NCBI RefSeq assembly: GCF_000820515.1
Contig: NZ_JXDG01000056.1
Coordinates: forward strand, 1-64,000
Reading direction: 5' to 3'
DNA from: Pseudomonas batumici
GTDB lineage: Bacteria; Pseudomonadota; Gammaproteobacteria; Pseudomonadales; Pseudomonadaceae
DNA: 64,000 nucleotides
Shown here: positions 34,487 to 43,012 of the stretch, piece after piece
Layout: each line of letters opens with the position of its first letter
How positions within the stretch are numbered: the stretch's first letter is position 1
Position numbers and translations under genes: made by a program
The notes under the pieces: model-generated
Seen by the model: the letters and a program-made list of their open reading frames with translations, nothing else
What the model was told of the DNA's origin: nothing
Databases searched by the model: none

Positions 34487-35020
34487 TCAGGCCGAGCGGT
34501 CCAACCCATGTGCCTGCCACCAGCGATGGGCCGACTGCGCCAGGCGTTCGACGCTCTGGGTGGAAGCGTCCAGGGCCAGGGTCAGGGGCTCGCCGACCGG
34601 CGATTCAAGGGTGGCGAACTGGCTGTCGATCAGGGTCGAGGGCATGAAATGCCCCGGACGATGCGCCACCCGCTCGGCGGCGACTTCGCGGTTCAGTTCG
34701 AGAAACACGAAGCCCAGTCCCGGCGCGGCGCGGCGCAGGCGTTCACGGTAACTGTGCTTGAGCGCCGAACAGGTCAGCACCGGGTGCTGGCCGGCCGCCA
34801 GGACCCGCCGCAACTCGTCGCACAGGCTGTCGAGCCAGCCGGCACGGTCTTCATCGGTCAGGGGAATGCCGGCACTCATCTTGGCGATATTGGCGGCGGG
34901 GTGAAAACTGTCGCCTTCGATCTGGGTAGCGCCGTTGAGCCGGCACAGGGCCTCGCCCACACTGGACTTGCCGCAACCGGAGACGCCCATGATGACCAGG
35001 GCAGTGATGGGTTGACTCAT
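34487..35020 (-). CDS. gntK: Gluconokinase
   Basis: A 177-residue ATP-dependent kinase that makes 6-phosphogluconate from gluconate, feeding the Entner-Doudoroff pathway. The P-loop GVSGCGKSS is at residues 12-20, followed by EGDSFHPAANIAKMSAGIPL, the typical GntK substrate segment, and TCSALKHSYRERLR, the mid-domain signature. The start at 35020 follows GAGGTGTTAC. It is the first gene of a gntK-gntP transcription unit, divergent from gntR. Confidence 0.95.
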   Translation of the reverse strand: MSQPITALVIMGVSGCGKSSVGEALCRLNGATQIEGDSFHPAANIAKMSAGIPLTDEDRAGWLDSLCDELRRVLAAGQHPVLTCSALKHSYRERLRRAAPGLGFVFLELNREVAAERVAHRPGHFMPSTLIDSQFATLESPVGEPLTLALDASTQSVERLAQSAHRWWQAHGLDRSA

Positions 35021-35038
35021 GTAACACCTCGACACGCA

Positions 35039-35052
35039 GACAGCGCTGTCTT
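35039..35052. promoter_or_regulatory. Candidate GntR operator, site 2 (before gntK)
   Basis: GACAGCGCTGTCTT contains the perfect palindrome AGACAGCGCTGTCT (35038-35051), centred on CG. It lies 19 bases upstream of gntK, where a bound repressor would block initiation. Confidence 0.65.
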
Positions 35053-35215
35053 TGTCAGAGCTTTCATTACAGGGAAAGCAAAGCACAAAACGCAAACTGC
35101 CGGCGCTTTCTTGTCATTTTTATGGGGTGGTGCGGTACCACGGGTTGCAACAACCGTCCGACGACGCCGGGCGCGATTCAGGTCGATCACGCTCAGGCAA
35201 TTGCAGGCTCGCCGA

Positions 35216-35229
35216 GACAGCGCTACCTT
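35216..35229. promoter_or_regulatory. Candidate GntR operator, site 3 (before gntR)
   Basis: GACAGCGCTACCTT is the third copy of the motif, 32 bases before the gntR start, consistent with autoregulation. Confidence 0.6.
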
Positions 35230-35261
35230 AGTGCCTTGAATTTTGTTTGGCAAGCCGTCCG

Positions 35262-36293
35262 ATGACCTCCACAAAAAACGACAGGAATACCCGTACCACG
35301 GGACGCCCTACCCTCAGCGAAGTCGCGCGCCTGGCCGGCGTCAGTCCCATCACCGCGTCGCGGGCCCTGCGCGGCATCAGCAGCGTGGCCACGGAACTGG
35401 TGGAAAAGGTCCGACACGCGGCGGAGGAATTGAACTACGTGGTCAATCCGGCTGCCCGCGCCCTGGCCTCGGCCCAGAGCCATTCGGTGGTGGTGCTGGT
35501 GCCGTCGCTGTCCAACCTGCTGTTCATCGACACCCTGGAAGCCATTCACTCGGTGCTGCGGCCCCGGGGCTTCGAAGTGCTGATCGGCAACTATCACTAT
35601 TCCCGCGACGAAGAAGAAAACCTGCTGCGCAACTACATGGCCTACCAGCCACGGGGCCTGTTGCTGACCGGCTTCGATCGTTCGGAAAGCGCGCGGCGGA
35701 TGATCGAGGCGAGCAACGTGCCCTGCGTCTACATGATGGACCTGGACCCCGGTGCCGGGGTGAACTGCGTCGGCTTCTCGCAACAGAGCGCCGGCGCCAC
35801 GGCGGCCGAGCACCTGATCTCCCGAGGACGCAAGCACCTGGCCTACATCGGCGCGCAGCTGGACCAGCGCACCCTGCTGCGCGGCGAAGGCTTTCGCCAC
35901 GCGCTGCAGGGTGCGGGGCTGTATCACCCGGATCTGGAACTGCTGACGCCGCGCCCTTCGTCGGTGGGCCTGGGCGGAGAACTGTTCCTGCAACTGATGC
36001 ACAGCCATCCGCAGGTCGACGGGATCTTCTTCGGTAACGACGACCTGGCCCAGGGCGCCCTGCTGGAGGCCATGCGCTGCGGTATCAAGGTGCCGGAACA
36101 GGTCGCGGTGGTGGGCTTCAACGACCTGCCCGGCTCGGCCTTCATGGTGCCGCGCCTGAGCAGCATCCGCACGCCTCGGGAGGCTGTCGGCCGGCGGGCG
36201 GCGGAGCAGATGCTGAGTTTGATGGCCGGTAATCCGGTCGCCCAGCCGGTGCAGGACATGGGCTTTGAACTGATGGTGCGCGAGAGCAGTTGA
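35262..36293 (+). CDS. gntR: LacI-family regulator of gluconate genes
   Basis: A 343-residue LacI-type repressor. The N-terminal helix-turn-helix and hinge fill about 15-70 (PTLSEVARLAGVSPITASRA, then NPAARALAS). The periplasmic-binding-like domain follows with SHSVVVLVPSLSNLLF and HPQVDGIFFGNDDLAQG. Its position, divergent from gntK, and its similarity identify it as GntR, which releases DNA when gluconate or 6-phosphogluconate binds. The start at 35262 was chosen to place the helix-turn-helix correctly; a TTG at 35247 is possible. Confidence 0.92.
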   Translation: MTSTKNDRNTRTTGRPTLSEVARLAGVSPITASRALRGISSVATELVEKVRHAAEELNYVVNPAARALASAQSHSVVVLVPSLSNLLFIDTLEAIHSVLRPRGFEVLIGNYHYSRDEEENLLRNYMAYQPRGLLLTGFDRSESARRMIEASNVPCVYMMDLDPGAGVNCVGFSQQSAGATAAEHLISRGRKHLAYIGAQLDQRTLLRGEGFRHALQGAGLYHPDLELLTPRPSSVGLGGELFLQLMHSHPQVDGIFFGNDDLAQGALLEAMRCGIKVPEQVAVVGFNDLPGSAFMVPRLSSIRTPREAVGRRAAEQMLSLMAGNPVAQPVQDMGFELMVRESS

Positions 36294-36344
36294 CCCGCGG
36301 CAGGAGCCTGGATCACGCCCCTGTCCGCAGGGGTATGCCCGACA

Positions 36345-36989
36345 TCAGTCCTGCTCGGCCCGACGCTTTTCCCGCGCCAGCAACAACCCGGCAAACACCC
36401 CGATCCACACCACCGAAGCGCCGTAGTTCAGGCGCTGGTACAGGCCGAACCCCTCCCCTTGCGCCACCGCCAGTCCCATCAAGGGCAACGCCGCCAAGGC
36501 CACCAGGGTGCACGCCAGGGAAAACCAGGCGAACGCCCTGGAGCCCAGCAACCGACCGGCGAGGTACACCCACAATGCGTTGGCGATCACCAGGGTCAGA
36601 AACATCACCAGGCCTGCGCTGTTGTGCACGGTCTGGCTGAAGGACGGGTTCTGCAGTCCACAGCCCGCGTCGCAGGAAAAGTAACCGGTGAACAGGCTGG
36701 CAATGCCATGCAGCGCAATCAGCACACCACTGATCTGGGCCAGGCCGCGCCCTTCGAAACAGGCGAAGACCGTCACACCGAAAGCGAAGAACAACAGCCC
36801 CAGCGGCAGGTTGTTGATCAACGGCGACAACTCGTGGGTCGGCGCACCCAGCGCGCCCAACTCACTCATGGCCTGATTGAGATGGCTGTAGCCCGGATAC
36901 AGGGCACCCGCCAGGGCCACCCCCACAACTAACCAGAACGGCGTCAACAACCCGGCCATGCAGCCGAATCTACGCAATGCCTTGTGCAT
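36345..36989 (-). CDS. DUF998 family membrane protein
   Basis: A 214-residue inner-membrane protein with six predicted helices. HLNQAMSELGALGAPTHELS after helix 1 is the conserved DUF998 segment, and FSCDAGCGLQNPSFSQTVHN lies in the central loop with two cysteines. The family is uncharacterised. The gene is convergent with gntR, 51 bases from its stop, and has no obvious functional link to it. Confidence 0.85.
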   Translation of the reverse strand: MHKALRRFGCMAGLLTPFWLVVGVALAGALYPGYSHLNQAMSELGALGAPTHELSPLINNLPLGLLFFAFGVTVFACFEGRGLAQISGVLIALHGIASLFTGYFSCDAGCGLQNPSFSQTVHNSAGLVMFLTLVIANALWVYLAGRLLGSRAFAWFSLACTLVALAALPLMGLAVAQGEGFGLYQRLNYGASVVWIGVFAGLLLAREKRRAEQD

Positions 36990-37157
36990 CTAGCGGGGAC
37001 CTCTGAGCGTTGGATTAAAGCAGCAGGCCACTATCCTAAAACGCCATGCGAACCTCGGGCTAGAGATTTATCGAGCCGACAGATTGGTGGCCATGGTCTA
37101 TCTTGAATCGTCACGAATCATTCATCTGGTCGTCATAAAAACAACATGGAAGTCAGA

Positions 37158-37892
37158 ATGAACCCACTCAAGGTGTTGCTGACCGGTGCCTGTGGCCGCA
37201 TCGGCAAGACGTTTTTCCAGGCGGCAAAACACCGCTACGATTTTGTCCTCGCCGACCGCCACCAACCGGACTTTGCCATCGGCGATCACCGCTTCATCCG
37301 CCTGGACATGGCCGACAAGGATGAATTGGCGACCCTGGTCGAGGGCATCGACGTGGTGGTGCACCTGGCGGGTATTCCTTTTGCGGATTCGTCCTTCGAG
37401 GAACTGCTGCCGAACAATATCCTGGCCACCACCTACCTGCTCGAGGCCGCCGCGCGCGCCCGGTGCAAGCGTGTGGTATTCGCCAGCAGCGCCCAGGCCA
37501 TCGAGGGTTACCCGGTGGATCGACAGATCACCCCGGGGATGCCGGTGATGCCGGCCAATCTGTACGGGGTGAGTAAATGTTATGGCGAAGCGCTGTGTGC
37601 GTTCTATTCGGCCAAGCGCGGGTTATCGACCATTGTCTTGCGCGTCGGTGCCTTCGAGTTTCCCGATGATCATGACCTGCGCACCCGCCGCGACCTGAGT
37701 GCCTGGCTCAGCCCGCGCGACGCCGTGCAGTTGTTGCAGCGGGCGATCGAGGTCGAAGGCGTGCAGCACCTGGTGGCCCACGCCATCTCCAACAACCGCT
37801 TCAAACGCCTGGACCTGAGCGAAACCACCCAGGTACTGGGTTATCAACCGGTGGACGACGCTTTCCGCGAGTTCGGCCTGCCGCTTCACTGA
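37158..37892 (+). CDS. NAD-dependent epimerase/dehydratase, uronate-dehydrogenase-like
   Basis: A 244-residue extended SDR. The Rossmann motif TGACGRIGKTF is at about 8-18, VVHLAGIPF near 70, a serine region FASSAQAIEGY near 108 and the catalytic YGVSK near 138. The layout (GACGRIG, short length, no large C-terminal domain) resembles uronate dehydrogenase, which oxidises glucuronate or galacturonate to aldaric acids. That would suit the nearby gluconate genes, but no other uronate gene is present. The start at 37158 has GGAAG upstream; 37146 is possible. Confidence 0.75.
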   Translation: MNPLKVLLTGACGRIGKTFFQAAKHRYDFVLADRHQPDFAIGDHRFIRLDMADKDELATLVEGIDVVVHLAGIPFADSSFEELLPNNILATTYLLEAAARARCKRVVFASSAQAIEGYPVDRQITPGMPVMPANLYGVSKCYGEALCAFYSAKRGLSTIVLRVGAFEFPDDHDLRTRRDLSAWLSPRDAVQLLQRAIEVEGVQHLVAHAISNNRFKRLDLSETTQVLGYQPVDDAFREFGLPLH

Positions 37893-38062
37893 AACCCGGA
37901 ACCGCCCTGCCGGGAGCGGCAATCGATGCGGCAAGGCCTCTCCGCTTGCCACGGTGCTTTCGGCCATGATGTATCCGGAAGTCCTTGATAAGGCCGACTT
38001 TGTACCGACGGGCATACAAATTGCTGGCATCGGCCCTGTACTCACATTCAGGTGTTTATCCC

Positions 38063-38614
38063 ATGTTGGTCAATGCCCGTAACAACCCGGTGATTCAACC
38101 CAGCCATCGTGCGGACCTGGATCCGACCACCGCCGCCGCCAGCGCGCTGTCCAGTGGCTTTATCCAGAATGCCCAGGCGGCCGCCACGGCCACCAGCGCA
38201 CCCGGTACCCAGAACGCCGCGGACAAGATCGCCGACAACCTCAACGCGGCCTTCGCCAAGACCCGTGTGCACCTGCAGGCCGCGGTGCCGAATGTCGCGG
38301 CCCCGGCGACCCTGACCGCCACGGCGCCGACGACCCGCACGGCCCCCGCCGCCATCGCGAGCAACGACAGCAACGCGACGAAGGAATTCAAGGACTACAT
38401 GAACAAGCCGGTGGCCCAGCGCATCCGCGAACAGCTCCTCAAGGAACAGGGCCTGACCGAGGACAGCCTGAAAAGCCTGTCGCCGGAAAAACAGAAAGGC
38501 ATCGAGGACAAGATCGCCGAACGCCTCAAGCTGGAGTTCAATGCGAAGACCGCGGATAACCAGGCCAACCCTGTCGACCAGCAGGTGGCCGGCGCCTTCC
38601 TGGCCACGAAGTAA
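38063..38614 (+). CDS. Hypothetical protein with a C-terminal helical domain
   Basis: A 183-residue protein. Residues 1-110 are rich in Ala, Thr and Pro and probably disordered. The C-terminal 70 residues form a charged helical domain (EFKDYMNKPVAQRIREQLLK, then GLTEDSLKSLSPEKQKGIED) of a type that recurs in several pseudomonad hypothetical proteins. It has no signal peptide or membrane segment. The start at 38063 was chosen because the upstream frame lacks protein-like content. The function is unknown. Confidence 0.65.
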   Translation: MLVNARNNPVIQPSHRADLDPTTAAASALSSGFIQNAQAAATATSAPGTQNAADKIADNLNAAFAKTRVHLQAAVPNVAAPATLTATAPTTRTAPAAIASNDSNATKEFKDYMNKPVAQRIREQLLKEQGLTEDSLKSLSPEKQKGIEDKIAERLKLEFNAKTADNQANPVDQQVAGAFLATK

Positions 38615-38656
38615 CCCATCGGCGCCGGGACTGATGTCGTCCCGGCAAGCGTCAAA

Positions 38657-39520
38657 TCAGCGCAACATCTCGAACAAGGCCCGCACCGCCGCCGAGCGCG
38701 CGCCCGCCGCTGACGGCAGCAAGCCGAAGCGGCGCTCGATCGTCGCCTCCAGGCGCAGTACCCGCAGGCCCCTGCGTTCGGCGGGCAGGGCCAGTTCGGG
38801 GACCAGCGTCACGCCGAGGTTTTCCCGCACCAGGGCATAGGCGCTGCTCCACTCGCGGACCTCGACGCGCACGTCCTGAAGCGACAGGCCGATTTCGGCG
38901 GCAATGCTCCGGGCGTTGACCGCGCAACCGCCGGTCGCCAGCACAAAGGGTTCGACGACCAGCTCGGCCAGGCTCACGCAGCCATCGACGCCCCTGGCGG
39001 CCAGCCGATGGCCCATCGGGACCACCGCGACCCAGGCATCGCGCCCCAACTCCAGGGCGCCACTGGCGATATCGGGGTTGAGCACCACGCCGACATCCAC
39101 GGTGTCATTGGCGAGCATGGCCTGCACTTCATGGTCGCTGACCTCCAGGGCCACGACTTCGATACCGGGATGACGCTGGCGGAATTGACGCAGCAGCGGT
39201 GGCAGCAAGGTGCTCAGGACCATGGGAAAGCTCGCCAGGCGAATGCTGCCGCCGACCAGTCCTTTATCGCTGTCGACCTGCCGGCGGATGGTTTCCAGGG
39301 CGGTGAGCATTATCCGCGCCTGCTCGAGTACCTGCAGGCCGATGGCGGTAGGCAATGACTGGCGGGCGTGACGGGTGAACAGCTGGACGCCCAGGGTCTG
39401 CTCCATCGCCGCCAACGCCTGGCTGGCCGCCGATTGCGTCATGCCGACCTGTTCGGCGGCGCGGGTCAGGGTGCCGGTATCGAGCACCGCCACCAGCAGG
39501 CGCCAATGCAGCAGATTCAT
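38657..39520 (-). CDS. LysR-family transcriptional regulator
   Basis: A 287-residue LysR regulator. The helix-turn-helix spans about 1-60 (LTRAAEQVGMTQSAASQALA) and the co-inducer domain follows (GSIRLASFPMVLSTLLPPLL). The start at 39520 gives the usual short N-terminus; ATG 39523 differs by one residue. It is divergent from gstA, the likely target. I saw no strong palindrome between them. Confidence 0.9.
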   Translation of the reverse strand: MNLLHWRLLVAVLDTGTLTRAAEQVGMTQSAASQALAAMEQTLGVQLFTRHARQSLPTAIGLQVLEQARIMLTALETIRRQVDSDKGLVGGSIRLASFPMVLSTLLPPLLRQFRQRHPGIEVVALEVSDHEVQAMLANDTVDVGVVLNPDIASGALELGRDAWVAVVPMGHRLAARGVDGCVSLAELVVEPFVLATGGCAVNARSIAAEIGLSLQDVRVEVREWSSAYALVRENLGVTLVPELALPAERRGLRVLRLEATIERRFGLLPSAAGARSAAVRALFEMLR

Positions 39521-39651
39521 CATGACAGTAGCTGACCTTATGGCTGTTTTCTCAAGAATTAATTTTACCCAGGTCGATGGCAAGGATGACACTGCCGCTC
39601 GCCAAAGCCGTCAAGGCTGAACATGGTTCTTATTCAGGGAGTCCGATTGCC

Positions 39652-40254
39652 ATGAAGCTGTACTACGTCCCACAAACCTGCTCGCTGTCACCGCATATCG
39701 TCCTGCGTGAACTCGGCCTGCCCTTCGAACTGGTGCGGGTCGACAACCAGCGCAAAGTCACCGAACACGGCGAAGACTTCCTCAAGATCAATCCCAAGGG
39801 CTACGTGGCCGCCCTCCAGCTGGAAGATGGCCGGGTGCTCACCGAAGGCACCGCCATCGTGCAGTTTCTCGCCGACCTCAAGCCCGAGGCCGGGCTGGCG
39901 CCGCTCAATGGCAGTTGGGAGCGCTCGCGCTTGCAGGAAGTGCTGAATTTCATTTCCGGCGAAGTGCATGGCGGGATGGGGCCGTTGTTCAACAGTGCGA
40001 TACCGGACGAAGTGAAAACGATTTTCCGGGAGAAGCTGTACAAGCGTTTCGCCCTGCTGAGCCGCACGCTGGAACAGCATGACTATCTGCTGGGCGAACA
40101 CTTCGGCGTGGCCGATGCCTACCTGTTCACCGTGCTGCGCTGGACGGCCCTCCTTGGCCTGGATCTGGAGCCGTGGCCGGCGTTGCAGCGGTTCATGGCG
40201 CGAATCGACCAGCGCCCGGCGGTGATCGCCGCGCTGGCGGTGGAACTGGCGTAA
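39652..40254 (+). CDS. gstA: Glutathione S-transferase
   Basis: A 200-residue cytosolic transferase of the bacterial beta class. The N-terminal thioredoxin-like domain begins MKLYYVPQTCSLSPHIVLRE, with the cysteine (Cys10) conserved in beta-class enzymes, and includes the glutathione-binding LTEGTAIVQFLADL. The all-helical C-terminal domain has GVADAYLFTVLRW. Its role is conjugation or reduction of electrophiles. It is divergent from a LysR regulator. Confidence 0.9.
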   Translation: MKLYYVPQTCSLSPHIVLRELGLPFELVRVDNQRKVTEHGEDFLKINPKGYVAALQLEDGRVLTEGTAIVQFLADLKPEAGLAPLNGSWERSRLQEVLNFISGEVHGGMGPLFNSAIPDEVKTIFREKLYKRFALLSRTLEQHDYLLGEHFGVADAYLFTVLRWTALLGLDLEPWPALQRFMARIDQRPAVIAALAVELA

Positions 40255-40312
40255 CACCCCGCCGCCCGCTACACCGCAGACAAGCCCGGCAGCCGGCCCA
40301 GACGCTTGAGCC

Positions 40313-41326
40313 TCACAGGCTGGTGCTCACACGCTGGGCCACCGTCGAGGGCACCCAGGCGTTCCAGACCTGCGGCTGCTCACGCAGGAAAGCTTCGGCG
40401 ACCTGGCGCGGCGGCAGGCGTTTCTCGCCCATTTCGGCCAGGGTGCGGTTCAGCAGGTCGATGGGCAGGTCGACTTTTGCAAAGAACTCCACCAGTTCCG
40501 GGTACTGCGCCTTGAACGGCGCGGACACGCCGATCGCCAGGTGCGCCGGCATCGAACGGGTACCCCGCGGGTTCGGGTTGCTGGCGTCGGCCAGGGTCTT
40601 CCAGGCCTCGGCGTCGAACGGCGGCTCTTCCAGTTTCACCAGGTTGAAGCGGCCCAGCAGCGGGGTCGGCGACCAGTAGTAGAAGAGCACCGGCTTGCCG
40701 CGCCTGACCGAAGCCGTGACCTCCGCGTCCAACGCCGCGCCGGAGCCGGTGCGGAAGTTGACGAAGCTGTCGCTCAGGCCATAGGCCTTGAGTTTCTGGC
40801 TGTTGACGATCTCCGAGGTCCAGCCGCTGGGGCTGTTGAGGAAGCGTCCGCGGGACGGGTCTTCGGCGTCGCGGAACACGTCCTTGTAGCGTGGCAGGTC
40901 GGCCACCGACCTGAGGTCCGGCGCCAGTGGCTTGAGGCCGCGCGCCGGGTCGCCCTTGATCACGTATTCCGGCACCCACCAGCCTTCGGTGGCGCCCTTG
41001 ACCGTGTCGCCGAGGCCGAACACCTTGCCTTCGTTTTCGGCCTTGACCCAGGCCGGGCTGCGTCCGGCCCATTCTTCGCCGATAACCTGGATATCGTTTT
41101 TTGCCAGGGCGGCTTCCAGGCTCACGGTGCTGCCGGGCAAGGTATCGGTGGAATAGCCGTAGCCTTTCTCGACGATCAGCCGCAGGACTTCGGTGATCAG
41201 GCTGCCGCTTTCCCAGGTGATGTCACCGAAGTGGATCGGAGCGTTCTTTTCGGCGGCGGGTGCGGGCTGGACCAACAGGCTCAGGGCCAGTAGGGAGCCG
41301 CCAAACAGGGTCTTGATGGATTTCAT
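40313..41326 (-). CDS. Glycine-betaine/quaternary-amine ABC substrate-binding protein (orphan)
   Basis: A 337-residue periplasmic binding protein of the OpuAC/ProX type. A signal peptide spans about 1-24 (SLLALSLLVQPAPA). The start of the mature part, IHFGDITWESGSLITEVLRL, and aromatic-rich WWVPEYVIKGD are typical of quaternary-amine binders. No permease or ATPase is nearby, so it must use a system encoded elsewhere. The start at 41326 follows GAGG; a GTG two codons earlier is less likely. Confidence 0.85.
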   Translation of the reverse strand: MKSIKTLFGGSLLALSLLVQPAPAAEKNAPIHFGDITWESGSLITEVLRLIVEKGYGYSTDTLPGSTVSLEAALAKNDIQVIGEEWAGRSPAWVKAENEGKVFGLGDTVKGATEGWWVPEYVIKGDPARGLKPLAPDLRSVADLPRYKDVFRDAEDPSRGRFLNSPSGWTSEIVNSQKLKAYGLSDSFVNFRTGSGAALDAEVTASVRRGKPVLFYYWSPTPLLGRFNLVKLEEPPFDAEAWKTLADASNPNPRGTRSMPAHLAIGVSAPFKAQYPELVEFFAKVDLPIDLLNRTLAEMGEKRLPPRQVAEAFLREQPQVWNAWVPSTVAQRVSTSL

Positions 41327-41398
41327 GTTCACCTCGTGGTGGTTGGGATTTCAGGTCGGGTCATTGCGTTCCACTGGGATTCATCCGGCCCATGGCCG

Positions 41399-41947
41399 TC
41401 AGAAGCTGTCACTCAGCCGGGGGCAACGGCCCTCCCTGCGGCGCCGCCGGTGACAGGTCGCGGTGTGGCCGGCCCGGACCATGTAGTCGCTGACCGAGCG
41501 CTGGGAAATGCCCAGCTCGGCGGCGATCTCGGGATAGGTCAGGCCGTTGACCCGGGACAGCAGGAAAGTGGCCTTGACCTTGTCCGGCAGGCCGTCGAGC
41601 AGGCTGTCGATGTTTTCCAGGGCTTCGAGCATCCGGGCCTGGTCTTCGGGAGATGGCCCTTCGGCGTCGGGGAGCTGTTGCAAGGCATCGAGGTGGGCGC
41701 GTTCCAGATCGCGGCGACGCCAGAGCTGGTAGATCAGGCGCTGGGCGATGGTGGTCAGCAGGGCCCGCGGCTGGCGGATCGGCCCGACGTCGGGGGCCAT
41801 CAGCAGTTGGACGAAGGTGTCGGCGGCGATGTCTTCGGCGCTGGCGCTGGAGTCCAGGTGGCGGCGCAAACGGGTGCACAGCCATGGGTAATGACTACGG
41901 AACAATCCGCCCACGTAATCGCGGTGAGGTGTGTCGGCGCCGGACAT
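41399..41947 (-). CDS. FecI-like ECF sigma factor (orphan)
   Basis: A 182-residue iron-starvation-type sigma factor. Region 2 lies at about 10-80 (SASAEDIAADTFVQLLMAPD) and region 4 at about 115-160 (FLLSRVNGLTYPEIAAELGI, then SQRSVSDYM). Such genes normally precede a fecR anti-sigma gene and a TonB receptor, but neither is present here. The last 25 residues (HTATCHRRRRREGRCPRLSD) do not look like the usual short sigma C-terminus and may come from a frameshift or loss of the next gene. The ribosome site is GGAG. Confidence 0.82.
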   Translation of the reverse strand: MSGADTPHRDYVGGLFRSHYPWLCTRLRRHLDSSASAEDIAADTFVQLLMAPDVGPIRQPRALLTTIAQRLIYQLWRRRDLERAHLDALQQLPDAEGPSPEDQARMLEALENIDSLLDGLPDKVKATFLLSRVNGLTYPEIAAELGISQRSVSDYMVRAGHTATCHRRRRREGRCPRLSDSF

Positions 41948-42086
41948 AGTGGCTCCAATTCAAGAGGGATGCGCTGTATGTCCGGTGGTCCGGTGGCAGA
42001 ATCCTACCAACACGACTTATTCTTTAATAATACTTAAAAACTATTTTTATATATCACTTGGCTATTTAATGGATTGACGCCGACCC

Positions 42087-42170
42087 TGTAGGAGCCGGCT
42101 TGCTGGCGATAGCGTCCGCAAGATCACTGCAAGACTCACTGGCCTCATCGCCAGCAAGCTGGCTCCTACA
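42087..42170. repeat. REP doublet (inverted pair)
   Basis: TGTAGGAGCCGGCTTGCTGG at the left faces CCAGCAAGCTGGCTCCTACA at the right, within the 264-base spacer between the FecI-like gene and the PhnD-like gene. Confidence 0.88.
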
Positions 42171-42211
42171 GGGATCGTGGCAGCGGCACGATGCAGCCAT
42201 TTCTGTCGCCG

Positions 42212-43003
42212 CTAGCGCAAGTGAGCAAACCCCAGCGCCTGGGCCTGATCCCGATAATCCAGCAGGACCTGATAGTCCGCCTCGCTCGCCGGCAACACCT
42301 CGCTCAACCCCAGCGTGGCAACGACATCGGGAAGCTCGCGCAGCGCCTGGTTCATTGCCGCACGAATGCGCTCGATGTCCTCGACGCTCGACTCGACAGG
42401 GGTAATGTAAGGCAGGCACGGACTCAAGGCGCTGTGCGCCACCACCCTCAAGCCGGCCACCTCATGCGGCGCAAAACGCGCGAGATAGGCAAAGGTCACG
42501 CTGTCCACCGCCGCCAGGTCGGCCAGGTCCTCGCGCAACCAGCGCAGGCTTTCGCGGTGAGCACCGCTCTGCCCGACACTGGCGAAGAACCGACCGTCCC
42601 GGTGCAGGGGCGCCAGACACCGGCGCAGCAGGTTCATCCCGCTGTTGGAGCCTTCGTCGTTGATCACCCCACGGCTGCCATGGAAATCTTCCAGCGTCCG
42701 ACGCCCTTCCCGCTCACGGCTCAGCAACAGGCTGCAATGATCGCCGCCCGAAGCGTGCTCCAGTTCATAACGCGGACGTCCGATCAGCTTGACCTGCCCC
42801 CGCAAAAGGGTCATCAGCGGATAGCCGCAGGTCTGGGTGAACAACAACTGCGGGGACAGCCAGAGTTGCATCAGGTCCAGGCCCCGGGCCGAGCGACGGC
42901 TGACGCCGAGCCTTGCCACAATCCGTTCGATCCAGCGCTCGTTGGCCTCCTGCACTTCGTCGGGGGCAACGTACATCGGCAGTTCGGCATAACGATGAGT
43001 CAT
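42212..43003 (-). CDS. PhnD-like phosphate/phosphonate-binding protein without signal peptide
   Basis: A 263-residue protein of the PhnD/periplasmic-binding type II superfamily. LDLMQLWLSPQLLFTQTCGY and RGVINDEGSNSGMNLLRRCL match the ligand-site segments of the family. No signal peptide or lipobox is seen and the protein begins MTHRYAELPMYV, so it should stay in the cytoplasm, unlike transport PhnD. No ABC permease or ATPase adjoins it. It starts 9 bases after the desaturase stop, so the two are co-transcribed. Confidence 0.75.
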   Translation of the reverse strand: MTHRYAELPMYVAPDEVQEANERWIERIVARLGVSRRSARGLDLMQLWLSPQLLFTQTCGYPLMTLLRGQVKLIGRPRYELEHASGGDHCSLLLSREREGRRTLEDFHGSRGVINDEGSNSGMNLLRRCLAPLHRDGRFFASVGQSGAHRESLRWLREDLADLAAVDSVTFAYLARFAPHEVAGLRVVAHSALSPCLPYITPVESSVEDIERIRAAMNQALRELPDVVATLGLSEVLPASEADYQVLLDYRDQAQALGFAHLR

Positions 43004-43012
43004 GAACCTTCC

